Positions 22,886 through 35,573 of a DNA stretch of 64,000 nt are shown piece by piece. The DNA comes from Atherix ibis (Eukaryota; Arthropoda; Insecta; Diptera; Athericidae), in contig OY282609.1 in NCBI GenBank assembly GCA_958298945.1, forward strand, positions 42,918,954 to 42,982,953, in the 5' to 3' direction. Position numbers and translations under genes: made by a program. Each line of letters begins with the position of its first letter. Positions within the stretch are counted from its first letter, which is position 1. The notes under the pieces were generated by a model that was not told where the DNA came from, searched no databases, and was given only the letters and a program-made list of their open reading frames with translations.

Positions 22886-24494
22886 AGAGGCATATTCAGT
22901 GGTATTTTTCAAGTGGAATATTCAGTGGTATTTTTCAGAAGGAATATTCAGTGGTATTTCTCAAGAGGAATATTCAGCGTTATTTTGCAAGAGAAATATT
23001 GAGTGGTATTTTTAAGATGAATATTCAGAGGTATTTTTCAAGAGGAATATTTGGTGGCATTTTTAAAGAGGATTCTTCAAGGGTATTTTTCAAGAGGATT
23101 ATTCAGTGGTATTTTTCAAGATGAATATTCAGTAGTATTTTTCAAGAGGAATATTCAGTGGTATTTTTCAAGAGAAATATTCAGTGGTATTTTTCAAGAG
23201 GAATATTCAGTGGTATTTTTCAAGAGGAATATTCAATGGTATTTTTCAAGAGGAATATTCAGTGGTATTTTTCAAGAAGAATATTCAGTGTTATTTTTCA
23301 AGATGAATATTCGGTGGTATTTTTCAAGACCAATATTCAGTGGAATTTTTAAAGAGGATTATTCAGTGGTATTTTTCAAGAGGAATATTAAGTGGTATTT
23401 TTCAAGAGGAATATTCAATATTATTTTTCAAGAGGAATATTCAGTGGTATTTCTCAAGAGGAATATTCAGCGTTATTTTGCAAGAGAAATATTGAGTGGT
23501 ATTTTTTAAGATGAATATTCAGAGGTATTTTTCAAGAGGAATATTTGGTGGCATTTTTAAAGAGGATTCTTCAGTGGTATTTTTCAAGAGGATTATTCAG
23601 TGGTAATTTTCAAGAGGAATATTCAGTGGTATTTTTCAAGAGGAATATTAAGTGGTATTTTTCAAGAGGAATATTTAATGGTATTTTTCAAAAGGAATAT
23701 TCAGTGGCATTTTTCAAGAGGAATATTCAGTGGTATTTTCCAAGAGGAATATTCAGCGTTATTTTTCAAGAGAAATATTGGGTGATATAATTCAAGAGGA
23801 ATATTCAGTGGTATTTTTCAAGAAGAATATTCAGTGATATTTTTTAAAAGCAATATTCAGTGGTATTTTTCAAGAGGAATATTCAGTGGTATTTTTCAAG
23901 AGGCATATTCAGTGGTATTTTTCAAGTGGAATATTCAGTGGTATTTTTCAGAAGGAATATTCAGTGGTATTTTTCAAGAGGAATATTCAGTGGTATTTTT
24001 CAAGAGGAATATTCAGTGGTATTTTTCAAGAGGAATATTAAGTGGTATTTTTCAAAAGGAATATTTAATGGTATTTTTCAAAAGGAATATTCAGTGGTAT
24101 TTTTCAAGAGGAATATTCAGTGGTATTTTTCAAGAGGAATATTCAGCGTTATTTTGCAAGAGAAATATTGGGTGATATATTTCAAGATGAATATTCAGTG
24201 GTATTTTTCAACATGAATATTCAGTGGTATTTTTCAAGCCCAATATTCAGTGGAATTTTTAAAGAGGATTATTCAGTGGTATTTTTCAAGAGGATTATTC
24301 AGTGGTATTTTTCAAGAGCAAAATTCAGTGGTATTTTTCAAGAGGATTATTAAGTGGTATTTTTCAAGAGGAATATTCAATATTATTTTTCAAGAGGAAT
24401 ATTCAGTGGTATTTTTCAAGAGGAATATTCAGTGGTATTTCTCAAGAGGAATATTCAGCGTTATTTTGCAAGAGAAATATTGAGTGGTATTTTT
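21866..24494 (+). other. three 25-bp monomers with one shared deletion
   Basis: The monomer normally reading six T then AAGATG has only five T, with T runs at 21866-21870, 23009-23013 and 24490-24494. The spacings (1143 and 1481 bp) equal the HOR offsets, so one deletion was copied twice. Confidence 0.87.
22940..24028 (+). repeat. 1143-bp internal duplication, right copy
   Basis: Partner of 21797-22885. It carries the same five-T deletion (T run 23009-23013) and the CTTCAAGGG change, which shows direct copying rather than independent origin. Confidence 0.83.
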
Positions 24495-25572
24495 AAGATG
24501 AATATTCAGAGGTATTTTTCAAGAGGAATATTTGGTGGCATTTTTAAAGAGGATTCTTCAAGGGTATTTTTCAAGAGGATTATTCAGTGGTATTTTTCAA
24601 GATGAATATTCAGTAGTATTTTTCAAGAGGAATATTCAGTGGTATTTTTCAAGAGAAATATTCAGTGGTATTTTTCAAGAGGAATATTCAGTGGTATTTT
24701 TCAAGAGGAATATTCAATGGTATTTTTCAAGAGGAATATTCAGTGGTATTTTTCAAGAAGAATATTCAGTGTTATTTTTCAAGATGAATATTCGGTGGTA
24801 TTTTTCAAGACCAATATTCAGTGGAATTTTTAAAGAGGATTATTCAGTGGTATTTTTCAAGAGGAATATTAAGTGGTATTTTTCAAGAGGAATATTCAAT
24901 ATTATTTTTCAAGAGGAATATTCAGTGGTATTTCTCAAGAGGAATATTCAGCGTTATTTTGCAAGAGAAATATTGAGTGGTATTTTTTAAGATGAATATT
25001 CAGAGGTATTTTTCAAGAAGAATATTCAGTGTTATTTTTCAAGAGGAATATTCGGTGGTATTTTTCAAGACCAATATTCAGTGGAATTTTTCAAGAGCAA
25101 CATTCAGTGGTATTTTTTAAGAGGAATATTAAGTGGTATTTTTCAAGAGGAATATTCAATATTATTTTTCAAGAGGAATATTCAGTGGTATTTTTCAAGA
25201 GGAATATTCAGTGGTATTTCTCAAGAGGAATATTCAGCGTTATTTTGCAAGAGAAATATTGAGTGGTATTTTTTAAGATGAATATTCAGAGGTATTTTTC
25301 AAGAGGAATATTTGGTGAAATTTTTAAAGAGGATTCTTCAGTGGTATTTTTCAAGAGGATTATTCAGTGGTATTTTTCAAGAGGAATATTCAGTGGTATT
25401 TTTCAAGATAAATATTCAGTAGTATTTTTCAAGAGGAATATTTAATGGTATTTTTCAAAAGGAATATTCAGTGGCATTTTTCAAGAGGAATATTCAGTGG
25501 TATTTTCCAAGAGGAATATTCAGTGGTATTTTTCAAGAGGAATATTCAGTGGTATTTTTCAAGAGGAATATT
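24040..25572 (+). repeat. 59-monomer HOR, unit 4
   Basis: The first half (to about 25000) copies 21416-22376 at offset 2624, including the five-T deletion and CTTCAAGGG. The second half (from about 25029) follows unit 2, including the segment missing from the compound unit. It is therefore a mosaic of two HOR lineages, with a crossover or conversion point near 24990-25029. Confidence 0.82.
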
Positions 25573-26664
25573 AAGTGGTATTTTTCAAAAGGAATATTTA
25601 ATGATATTTTTCAAAAGGAATATTCAGTGGTATTTTTCAAGAGGAATATTCAGTGGTATTTTTCAAGAGGAATATTCAGCGTTATTTTGCAAGAGAAATA
25701 TTGGGTGATATATTTCAAGATGAATATTCAGTGGTATTTTTCAACATGAATATTCAGTGGTATTTTTCAAGCCCAATATTCAGTGGAATTTTTAAAGAGG
25801 ATTATTCAGTGGTATTTTTCAAGAGGATTATTCAGTGGTATTTTTCAAGAGCAAAATTCAGTGGTATTTTTCAAGAGGATTATTAAGTGGTATTTTTCAA
25901 GAGGAATATTCAATATTATTTTTCAAGAGGAATATTCAGTGGTATTTTTCAAGATGAATATTCAGTGGTATTTCTCAAGAGGAATATTCAGCGTTATTTT
26001 GCAAGAGAAATATTGAGTGGTATTTTTTAAGATGAATATTCAGAGGTATTTTTCAAGAGGAATATTTGGTGGCATTTTTAAAGAGGATTCTTCAGTGGTA
26101 TTTTTTAAGAGGATTATTCAGTGGTATTTTTCAAGATGAATATTCAGTGGTATTTTTCAAGAGGAATATTCAGTGGTATTTTTCAAGAGAAATATTCAGT
26201 GGTATTTTTCAAGAGGAATATTCAGTGGTATTTTTCAAGAGGAATATTCAATGGTATTTTTCAAGAGGAATATTCGGTGGTATTTTTCAAGAAGAATATT
26301 CAGTGTTATTTTTCAAGATGAATATTCGGTGGTATTTTTAAAGACCAATATTCAGTGGAATTTTTAAAGAGGATTATTCAGTGGTATTTTTCAAGAGGAA
26401 TATTAAGTGGTATTTTTCAAGAGGAATATTCAATATTATTTTTCAAGAAGAATATTCAGTGGTATTTCTCAAGAGGAATATTCAGCGTTATTTTGCAAGA
26501 GAAATATTGAGTGGTATTTTTTAAGATGAATATTCAGAGGTATTTTTCAAGAAGAATATTCAGTGTTATTTTTCAAGAGGAATATTCGGTGGTATTTTTC
26601 AAGACCAATATTCAGTGGAATTTTTCAAGAGCAACATTCAGTGGTATTTTTCAAGAGGAATATT
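25573..26664 (+). repeat. 59-monomer HOR, unit 5 (first part)
   Basis: It continues the 59-monomer HOR (26066 lies 1534 bp after 24532). Its own changes include a GATGAATATTC monomer near 25953, AATATTCGG near 26271 and TATTTTTAAAGACC near 26333. The 26066-26530 part recurs at 28240-28704, offset 2174, which includes the 10-bp deletion at 28140. Confidence 0.8.
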
Positions 26665-27903
26665 AAGTGGTATTTTTCAAGAGGAATATTCAATATTATT
26701 TTTCAAGAGGAATATTCAGTGGTATTTTTCAAGAGGAATATTCAGTGGTATTTCTCAAGAGGAATATTCAGCGTTATTTTGCAAGAGAAATATTGAGTGG
26801 TATTTTTTAAGATGAATATTCAGAGGTATTTTTCAAGAGGAATATTTGGTGGCATTTTTAAAGAGGATTCTTCAGTGGTATTTTTCAAGAGGATTATTCA
26901 GTGGTATTTTTCAAGAGGAATATTCAGTGGTATTTTTCAAGAGGAATATTAAGTGGTATTTTTCAAGAGGAATATTTAATGGTATTTTTCAAAAGGAATA
27001 TTCAGTGGCATTTTTCAAGAGGAATATTCAGTGGTATTTTCCAAGAGGAATATTCAGCGTTATTTTTCAAGAGAAATATTGGGTGATATAATTCAAGAGG
27101 AATATTCAGTGGTATTTTTCAAGAAGAATATTCAGTGATATTTTTTAAAAGCAATATTTAGTGGTATTTTTCAAGAGGAATATTCAGTGGTATTTTTCAA
27201 GAGGCATATTCAGTGGTATTTTTCAAGTGGAATATTCAGTGGTATTTTTCAGAAGGAATATTCAGTGGTATTTTTCAAGAGGAATATTCAGTGGTATTTT
27301 TCAAGAGGATTATTCAATGGTATTTTTTAAGAGGAATATTTAGTTGTATTTTTTAAGAGGAATATTCAAAGGTATTTTTCAAGAGGAATATTCAGTGTTA
27401 TTTTTCAAGAGGATTATTCAGTGGTATTTTTCAAGAGGAATATTCGGTGTTATTTTTAAAGAGGATTATTCAGTGGTATTTTTCAAGAGGAATATTCAGT
27501 GGTATTTTTCAAGATGATTATTCAGTGGTATTTTTTAAGAGGAATATTCGGTGGTATTTTTAAAGAGGATTATTCGGTGGTATTTTTCAAGAGGATTATT
27601 CAGTGGGTTTTATCAAGAGGAATATTCAGCGTTATTTTGCAAGAGAAATATTGGGTGATATATTTCAAGATGAATATTAAGTGGTATTTTTCAAGATGAA
27701 TATTCAGTGGTATTTTTCAAGAGGAATATTCAGTGGTATTTTTCAAGAGAAATATTCAGTGGTATTTTTCAAGAGGAATATTCAGTGGTATTTTTCAAGA
27801 GGAATATTCAATGGTATTTTTCAAGAGGAATATTCAGTGGTATTTTTCAAGAAGAATATTCAGTGTTATTTTTCAAGAGGAATATTCGGTGGTATTTTTC
27901 AAG
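26665..27903 (+). repeat. 2044-bp-spaced duplication, left copy
   Basis: These 1239 bp match 28709-29947 at offset 2044 (79 monomers less 10 bp, the 10 bp being the truncated monomer between them). Only a few differences are visible, for example TTTAGTGG near 27160 against TTCAGTGG, and TTTTTTAAG near 27533 against TTTTTCAAG. Both contain the unusual GGGTTTTATCAAGAGG monomer. Confidence 0.85.
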
Positions 27904-28126
27904 AGGAATATTCAGTGGTATTTTTCAAGAGGAATATTCAGTGGTATTTCTCAAGAGGAATATTCAGCGTTATTTTGCAAGAGAAATATTGAGTGGTATT
28001 TTTTAAGATGAATATTCAGAGATATTTTTCAAGAGGAATATTTGGTGGCAATTTTAAAGAGGATTCTTCATTGGTATTTTTCAAGAGGATTATTCAGTGG
28101 TATTTTTCAAGAGGAATATTCAGTGG

Positions 28127-28142
28127 TATTTTTCAAGAGTGG
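28127..28142 (+). other. 16-bp truncated monomer
   Basis: Here TATTTTTCAAGAG is joined directly to TGGTATTTTTC, removing 10 bp (GAATATTCAG or an equivalent register). It is the largest single length change in the window and shifts the array phase by 10 bp. The short direct repeat AG on both sides of the lost segment fits a small replication or end-joining deletion. I see no other copy. Confidence 0.92.
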
Positions 28143-28708
28143 TATTTTTCAAGAGGAATATTTAATGGTATTTTTCAAAAGGAATATTCAGTGGTATTTT
28201 TCAAGATGAATATTCAGAGGTATTTTTCAAGAGGAATATTTGGTGGCATTTTTAAAGAGGATTCTTCAGTGGTATTTTTTAAGAGGATTATTCAGTGGTA
28301 TTTTTCAAGATGAATATTCAGTGGTATTTTTCAAGAGGAATATTCAGTGGTATTTTTCAAGAGAAATATTCAGTGGTATTTTTCAAGAGGAATATTCAGT
28401 GGTATTTTTCAAGAGGAATATTCAATGGTATATTTCAAGAGGAATATTCGGTGGTATTTTTCAAGAAGAATATTCAGTGTTATTTTTCAAGATGAATATT
28501 CGGTGGTATTTTTAAAGACCAATATTCAGTGGAATTTTTAAAGAGGATTATTCAGTGGTATTTTTCAAGAGGAATATTAAGTGGTATTTTTCAAGAGGAA
28601 TATTGAATATTATTTTTCAAGAAGAATATTCAGTGGTATTTCTCAAGAGGAATATTCAGCGTTATTTTGCAAGAGAAATATTGAGTGGTATTTTTTAAGA
28701 TGAATATT

Positions 28709-29947
28709 AAGTGGTATTTTTCAAGAGGAATATTCAATATTATTTTTCAAGAGGAATATTCAGTGGTATTTTTCAAGAGGAATATTCAGTGGTATTTCTC
28801 AAGAGGAATATTCAGCGTTATTTTGCAAGAGAAATATTGAGTGGTATTTTTTAAGATGAATATTCAGAGGTATTTTTCAAGAGGAATATTTGGTGGCATT
28901 TTTAAAGAGGATTCTTCAGTGGTATTTTTCAAGAGGATTATTCAGTGGTATTTTTCAAGAGGAATATTCAGTGGTATTTTTCAAGAGGAATATTAAGTGG
29001 TATTTTTCAAGAGGAACATTTAATGGTATTTTTCAAAAGGAATATTCAGTGGCATTTTTCAAGAGGAATATTCAGTGGTATTTTCCAAGAGGAATATTCA
29101 GCGTTATTTTTCAAGAGAAATATTGGGTGATATAATTCAAGAGGAATATTCAGTGGTATTTTTCAAGAAGAATATTCAGTGATATTTTTTAAAAGCAATA
29201 TTCAGTGGTATTTTTCAAGAGGAATATTCAGTGGTATTTTTCAAGAGGCATATTCAGTGGTATTTTTCAAGTGGAATATTCAGTGGTATTTTTCAGAAGG
29301 AATATTCAGTGGTATTTTTCAAGAGGAATATTCAGTGGTATTTTTCAAGAGGATTATTCAATGGTATTTTTTAAGAGGAATATTTAGTTGTATTTTTTAA
29401 GAGGAATATTCAAAGGTATTTTTCAAGAGGAATATTCAGTGTTATTTTTCAAGAGGATTATTCAGTGGTATTTTTCAAGAGGAATATTCGGTGTTATTTT
29501 TAAAGAGGATTATTCAGTGGTATTTTTCAAGAGGAATATTCAGTGGTATTTTTCAAGATGATTATTCAGTGGTATTTTTCAAGAGGAATATTCGGTGGTA
29601 TTTTTAAAGAGGATTATTCGGTGGTATTTTTCAAGAGGATTATTCAGTGGGTTTTATCAAGAGGAATATTCAGCGTTATTTTGCAAGAGAAATATTGGGT
29701 GATATATTTCAAGATGAATATTCAGTGGTATTTTTCAAGATGAATATTCAGTGGTATTTTTCAAGAGGAATATTCAGTGGTATTTTTCAAGAGAAATATT
29801 CAGTGGTATTTTTCAAGAGGAATATTCAGTGGTATTTTTCAAGAGGAATATTCAATGGTATTTTTCAAGAGGAATATTCAGTGGTATTTTTCAAGAAGAA
29901 TATTCAGTGTTATTTTTCAAGAGGAATATTCGGTGGTATTTTTCAAG
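28709..29947 (+). repeat. 2044-bp-spaced duplication, right copy
   Basis: Partner of 26665-27903. It ends where this copy reads CAAGACCAATATTC and the other CAAGAGGAATATTC. A private change is GAGGAACATTTAATGG near 29014. Confidence 0.85.
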
Positions 29948-30300
29948 ACCAATATTCAGTGGAATTTTTAAAGAGGATTATTCAGTGGTATTTTTCAAGA
30001 GGATTATTCAGTGGTATTTTTCAAGAGCAACATTCAGTGGTATTTTTCAAGAGGAATATTAAGTGGTATTTTTCAAGAGGAATATTCAATATTATTTTTC
30101 AAGAGGAATATTCAGTGGTATTTTTCAAGAGGAATATTCAGTGGTATTTCTCAAGAGGAATATTCAGCGTTATTTTGCAAGAGAAATATTGAGTGGTATT
30201 TTTTAAGATGAATATTCAGAGATATTTTTCAAGAGGAATATTTGGTGGCAATTTTAAAGAGGATTCTTCATTGGTATTTTTCAAGAGGATTATTCAGTGG

Positions 30301-31869
30301 TATTTTTCAAGAGGAATATTCAGTGGTATTTTTCAAGAGGAATATTAAGTGGTATTTTTCAAGAGGAATATTTAATGGTATTTTTCAAAAGGAATATTCA
30401 GTGGTATTTTTCAAGAGGAATATTCAGAGGTATTTTCCAAGAGGAATATTCAGCGTTATTTTTCAAGACAAATATTGGGTGATATAATTTCAGAGGAATA
30501 TTCAGTGGTATTTTTCAAGACCAATATTCACTGGAATTTTTAAACAGGATTATTCAGTGGTATTTTTCAAGAGGATTATTCGGTGGTATTTTTCAAGAGC
30601 AACATTCAGTGGTATTTTTCAAGAGGAATATTAAGTGGTATTTTTCAAGACGAATATTCAATATTATTTTTCAAGAGGAATATTCAGTGGTATTTTTCAA
30701 GAGGAATATGCAGTGGTATTTCTCAAGAGGAATATTCAGCGTTATTTTGCAAGAGAAATATTGAGTGGTATTTTTTAAGATGAATATTCAGAGGTATTTT
30801 TCAAGAGGAATATTTGGTGGCATTTTTAAAGAGGATTCTTCAGTAGTATCTTTCAAGAGGATTATTCAGTGGTATTTTTCAAGAGGAATATTCAGTGGTA
30901 TTTTTCAAGAGGAATATTCAGTGGTATTTTCCAAGAGGAATATTCAGCGTTATTTTGCAAGAGAAATATTGGGTGATATATTTCAAGATGAATATTCAGT
31001 GGTATTTTTCAAGATGAATATTCAGTGGTATTTTTCAAAAGGAATATTCAGTGGTATTTTTCAAGAGAAATATTCAGTGGTATTTTTCAAGAGGAATTTT
31101 CAGTGGTATTTTTCAAGAGGAATATTCAATGGTATTTTTCAAGAGGAATATTCAGTGGTGTTTTTCAAGAAGAATAATCAGTGTTATTTTTCAAGAGGAA
31201 TAATCGGTGGTATATTTCAAGACGAATATTCAGTGGAATTTTTAAAGAGGATTATTCAGTGGTATTTTTCAAGAGGATTATTCAGTGGTATTTTTCAAGA
31301 GCAACATTCAGTGGTATTTTTCAAGAGGAATATTTAGTGGTATTTTTCAAGAGGAATATTCAATATTATTTTTCAAGAGGAATATTCAGTGGTATTTTTC
31401 AAGAGGAATATTCAGTGGTATTTCTCAAGAGGAATATTCAGCGTTATTTTGCAAGAGAAATATTGAGTGGTATTTTTTAAGATGAATATTCAGTGGTATT
31501 TTTCAAGAGGAATATGCAGTGGTATTTTTCAAGGGGAATATTCAGCGGTATTTATCAAGAGGAATATTCAGCGGTATTTTTCAAGAGGAATATTCAGTGA
31601 TATTCTTCAAGGGGAATATTCAGCGGTATTTTTCAACAGAATTTTTAAGTGATATTTTTCAAGAGGAATATTCAGTGGTATTTTTAAAGAGGAATATTCA
31701 GAGGTATTTTTCAAGAGGATTATTCAGTGGTATTTTTCACGAGGAATATTCAGTGGTATTTTTCAAGAGGAATATTAAGTTGTATTATTCAAAAGGAATA
31801 TTTAATGGTATTTTTCAAAAGGAATATTCAGTGGTATTTTTCAAGAGGAATATTCAGTGGTATTTTTCA
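30301..31869 (+). repeat. domain C connecting segment
   Basis: This segment links two copies of the 85-monomer-spaced block. It contains another CAAGACCAATATTC / CAACATTC block (30520-30780), a block with AATAATCAGTGTT and AATAATCGG (31160-31210), and at 31490-31650 the GGTATTTATC / CAACAGAATTTTTAAG markers also found in domain B. It is a mosaic of domain B and C material. There is no gene. Confidence 0.75.
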
Positions 31870-32510
31870 AGAGGAATATTCAGCGTTATTTTGCAAGAGA
31901 AATATTGGGTGATATATTTCAAGATGAATATTCAGTGGTATTTTTCAAGATGAATATTCAGTGGTATTTTTCAAGAGGAATATTCAGTGGTATTTTTCAA
32001 GAGAAATATTCAGTGGTATTTTTCAAGAAGAATATTCAGTGGTATTTTTCAAGAGGAATATTCAATGGTATTTTTCAAGAGGAATATTCAGTGGTATTTT
32101 TCAAGAAGAATATTCAGTGTTATTTTTCAAGAGGAATATTCGGTGGTATTTTTCAAGACCAATATTCAGTGGAATTTTTAAAGAGGATTATTCAGTGGTA
32201 TTTTTCAAGAGGATTATTCAGTGGTATTTTTCAAGAGCAACATTCAGTGGTATTTTTCAAGAGGATTATTAAGTGGTATTTTTCAAGAGGAATATTCAAT
32301 ATTATTTTTCAAGAGGAATATTCAGTGGTATTTTTCAAGAGGAATATTCAGTGGTATTTCTCAAGAGGAATATTCAGCGTTATTTTGCAAGAGAAATATT
32401 GAGTGGTATTTTTTAAGATGAATATTCAGAAGTATTTTTCAAGAGGAATATTTGGTGGCATTTTTAAAGAGGATTCTTCAGTGGTATTTTTCAAAAGGAT
32501 TATTCAGTGG
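31870..32510 (+). repeat. copy of 29660-30300
   Basis: These 640 bp match 29660-30300 at offset 2210 (85 monomers). Most of the same block appears a third time at 33284-33900, offset 1404 (54 monomers). The block runs from GCGTTATTTTGCAAG through CAAGACCAATATTC and CAAGAGCAACATTC to TTTGGTGGCA. Confidence 0.8.
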
Positions 32511-33409
32511 TATTTTTCAAGATGAATATTCAGTGGTATTTTTGAAGAGGAATATTCAGTGGTATTTTTCAAGAGAAATATTCAGTGGTATTTTTCAAGA
32601 GGAATATTCAGTGGTATTTTTCAAGAGGAATATTCAATGGTATTTTTCAAGAGGAATATTCAGTGGTATTTTTTAAGAAGAATATTTAGTGTTATTTTTC
32701 AAGATGAATATTCGGTGGTATTTTTCAAGACCAATATTCAGTGGAATTTTTAAAGAGGATTATTCAGTGGTATTTTTCAAGAGGAATATTAAGTGGTATT
32801 TTTCAAGAGGAATATTCAATATTATTTTTCAAGAGGAATATTCAGTGGTATTTCTCAAGAGGAATATTCAGCGTTATTTTGCAAGAGAAATATTGAGTGG
32901 TATTTTTTAAGATGAATATTCAGAGGTATTTTTCAAGAAGAATATTCAGTGTTATTTTTCAAGAGGAATATTCGGTGGTATTTTTCAAGACCAATATTCA
33001 GTGGAATTTTTCAAGAGCAACATTCAGTGGTATTTTTCAAGAGGAATATTAAGTGGTATTTTTCAAGAGGAATATTCAATATTATTTTTCAAGAGGAATA
33101 TTCAGTGGTATTTTTCAAGAGGAATATTCAGTGGTATTTCTCAAGAGGAATATTGATTGGTATTTTTAAAGAGGATTCTTCAGTGGTATTTTTCAAGAGG
33201 ATTATTCAGTGGTATTTTTCAAGAGGAATATTCAGTGGTATTTTTCAAGAGAAATATTTAGTGGTATTTTTCAAGAGGAATATTCAGCGTTATTTTGCAA
33301 GAGAAATATTGGGTGATATATTTCAAGATGAATATTCAGTGGTATTTTTCAAGATGAATATTCAGTGGTATTTTTCAAGAGGAATATTCAGTGGTATTTT
33401 GCAAGACAA

Positions 33410-33903
33410 ATATTCAGTGGTATTTTTCAAGAGGAATATTCAGTGGTATTTTTCAAGAGGAAAATTCAATGGTATTTTTCAAGAGGAATATTCAGTGGTA
33501 TTTTTCAAGAAGAATATTCAGTGTTATTTTTCAAGAGGAATATTCGGTGGTATTTTTCAAGACCAATATTCAGTGGAATTTTTAAAGATTATTATTCAGT
33601 GGTATTTTTCAAGAGGATTATTCAGTGGTATTTTTCAAGAGCAACATTCAGTGGTATTTTTCTAGAGGATTATTAAGTGGTATTTTTCAAGAGGAATATT
33701 CAATATTATTTTTCAAGAGGAATATTCAGTGGTATTTTTCAAGAGAAATATTCAGTGGTATTTCTCAAGAGGAATATTCAGCGTTATTTTGCAAGAGAAA
33801 TATTGAGTGGTATTTTTTAAGATGAATATTCAGAGGTATTTTTCAAGAGGAATATTTGGTGGCATTTTTAAAGAGGATTCTTCAGTGGTATTTTTCAAGA
33901 GGA
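33410..33903 (+). repeat. 19-monomer tandem duplication, left copy
   Basis: It is repeated directly downstream at +494 bp (19 monomers). Both copies contain the private change TTTTTAAAGATTATTATTC (near 33580 and 34074), seen nowhere else, so the duplication is recent relative to that change. Confidence 0.83.
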
Positions 33904-34397
33904 ATATTCAGTGGTATTTTTCAAGAGAAATATTCAGTGGTATTTTTCAAGAGGATTATTCAATGGTATTTTTCAAGAGGAATATTCAGTGGTATTTTTC
34001 AAGAAGAATATTCAGTGTTATTTTTCAAGAGGAATATTCGGTGGTATTTTTCAAGACCAATATTCAGTGGAATTTTTAAAGATTATTATTCAGTGGTATT
34101 TTTCAAGAGGATTATTCAGTGGTATTTTTCAAGAGCAACATTCAGTGGTATTTTTCAAGAGGATTATTAAGTGGTATTTTTCAAGAGGAATATTCAATAT
34201 TATTTTTCAAGAGGAATATTCAGTGGTATTTTTCAAGAGGAATATACAGTGGTATTTCTCAAGAGGAATATTCAGCGTTATTTTGCAAGAGAAATATTGA
34301 GTGGTAATTTTTAAGATGAATATTCAGAGGTATTTTTCAAGAGGAATATTTGGTGGCATTTTTAAAGAGGATTCTTCAGTGGTATTTTTCAAGAGGA
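33904..34397 (+). repeat. 19-monomer tandem duplication, right copy
   Basis: Partner of 33410-33903. Differences include GATTATTCAATGG here for AAAATTCAATGG, and a GAATATACAG monomer near 34240. The array then enters a 68-monomer-spaced copy of 32690-33130 (at 34458-34898). Confidence 0.83.
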
Positions 34398-35520
34398 ATA
34401 TTCAGTGGTATTTTTCAAGAGGAATATTCAGTGGTATTTTTCAAGAAGAATATTCAGTGTTATTTTTCAAGATGAATATTCGGTGGTATTTTTCAAGACC
34501 AATATTCAGTGGAATTTTTAAAGAGGATTATTCAGTGGTATTTTTCAAGAGGAATATTAAGTGGTATTTTTCAAGAGGAATATTCAATATTATTTTTCAA
34601 GAGGAATATTCAGTGGTATTTGTCAAGAGGAATATTCATCGTTATTTTGCAAGAGAAATATTGAGTGGTATTTTTTAAGATGAATATTCAGAGGTATTTT
34701 TCAAGAAGAATATTCAGTGTTATTTTTCAAGAGGAATATTCGGTGGTATTTTTCAAGACCAATATTCAGTGGAATTTTTCAAGAACAACATTCAGTGGTA
34801 TTTTTCAAGAGGAATATTAAGTGGTATTTTTCAAGAGGAATATTCAATATTATTTTTCAAGAGGAATATTCAGTGGTATTTTTCAAGAGGAATATTCAGT
34901 GGTATTTCTCAAGAGGAATATTCAGCGTTATTTTGCAAGAGAAATATTGAGTGGTATTTTTTAAGATGAATATTCAGAGGTATTTTTCAAGAGGAATATT
35001 TGGTGGCATTTTTAAAGAGGATTCTTCAGTGGTATTTTTCAAGAGGATTATTCAGTGGTATTTTTCAAGAGGAATATTCAGTGGTATTTTTCAAGAGGAA
35101 TATTAAGTGGTATTTTTCAAGAGGAATATTAAATGGTATTTTTCAAAAGGAATATTCAGTGGCATTTTTCAAGAGGAATATTCAGTGGTATTTTCCAAGA
35201 GGAATATTCAGCGTTATTTTTCAAGAGAAATATTGGGTGATATAATTCAAGAGGAATATTCAGTGGTATTTTTCAAGAAGAATATTCAGTGATATTTTTT
35301 AAAAGCAATATTCAGTGGTATTTTTCAAGAGGAATATTCAGTGGTATTTTTCAAGAGGATTATTCAATGGTATTTTTTAAGAGGAATATTTAGTTGTATT
35401 TTTTAAGAGGAATATTCAAAGGTATTTTTCAAGAGGAATATTCAGTGTTATTTTCAAGATAAATATTCAGTAGTATTTTTCTAGAGGAATATTCAGTAGT
35501 ATTTTTCAAGAGAAATATTC
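34398..35520 (+). repeat. end of domain C
   Basis: The left part copies 32690-33130 at offset 1768. The right part (35000-35300) resembles 26846-27150 with GGGTGATATAATTC and TTTTTTAAAAGC. At 35451 a T4 tract gives a 25-bp monomer. From about 35440 the CAAGATAAATATTCAGTAG monomer typical of domain D appears, so the domain boundary lies here. Confidence 0.75.
35451..35454 (+). other. 25-bp monomer (T4 tract)
   Basis: CAGTGTTA is followed by four T and CAAGATAAAT, one T short. Later copies of this monomer in domain D have five T. Confidence 0.85.
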
Positions 35521-35573
35521 AGTGGTAATTTTCAAGAGGAATATTCAGTGGTATTTTTCAAGAGGAATATTCG

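Larger units (their letters stand above)
21416..24039 (+). repeat. compound HOR unit, 101 monomers
   Basis: Relative to unit 2 it lacks 11 monomers (286 bp, expected after 22366) and then contains an internal tandem duplication at 1143-bp spacing. Two 1-bp losses make it 2624 bp. It carries two private marks, TTTTTAAGATG with five T and CTTCAAGGGTATTT, that let its later copies be traced. Confidence 0.83.
18115..35520 (+). repeat. Domain C: 59-monomer HOR family
   Basis: This 17-kb domain is built from a HOR whose basic length is 59 monomers (1534 bp). Successive unit starts, taken at the TTAAG monomer before CAAAAGGAATATTTAATGG, are 18115, 19648, 21416, 24040 and 25573. The spacings are 1533, 1768, 2624 and 1533 bp (59, 68, 101 and 59 monomers, each less 0-2 bp). 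Recurrent markers are CAAGCCCAATATTC or CAAGACCAATATTC followed by GTGGAATTTTTAAAG, CAAGAGCAACATTC, CAATATTATTTTTC, GTATTTCTC and TTTGGTGGCATTTTT. After 26.6 kb the order is broken up by secondary duplications of 0.5-1.2 kb. No gene is seen. Confidence 0.85.
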
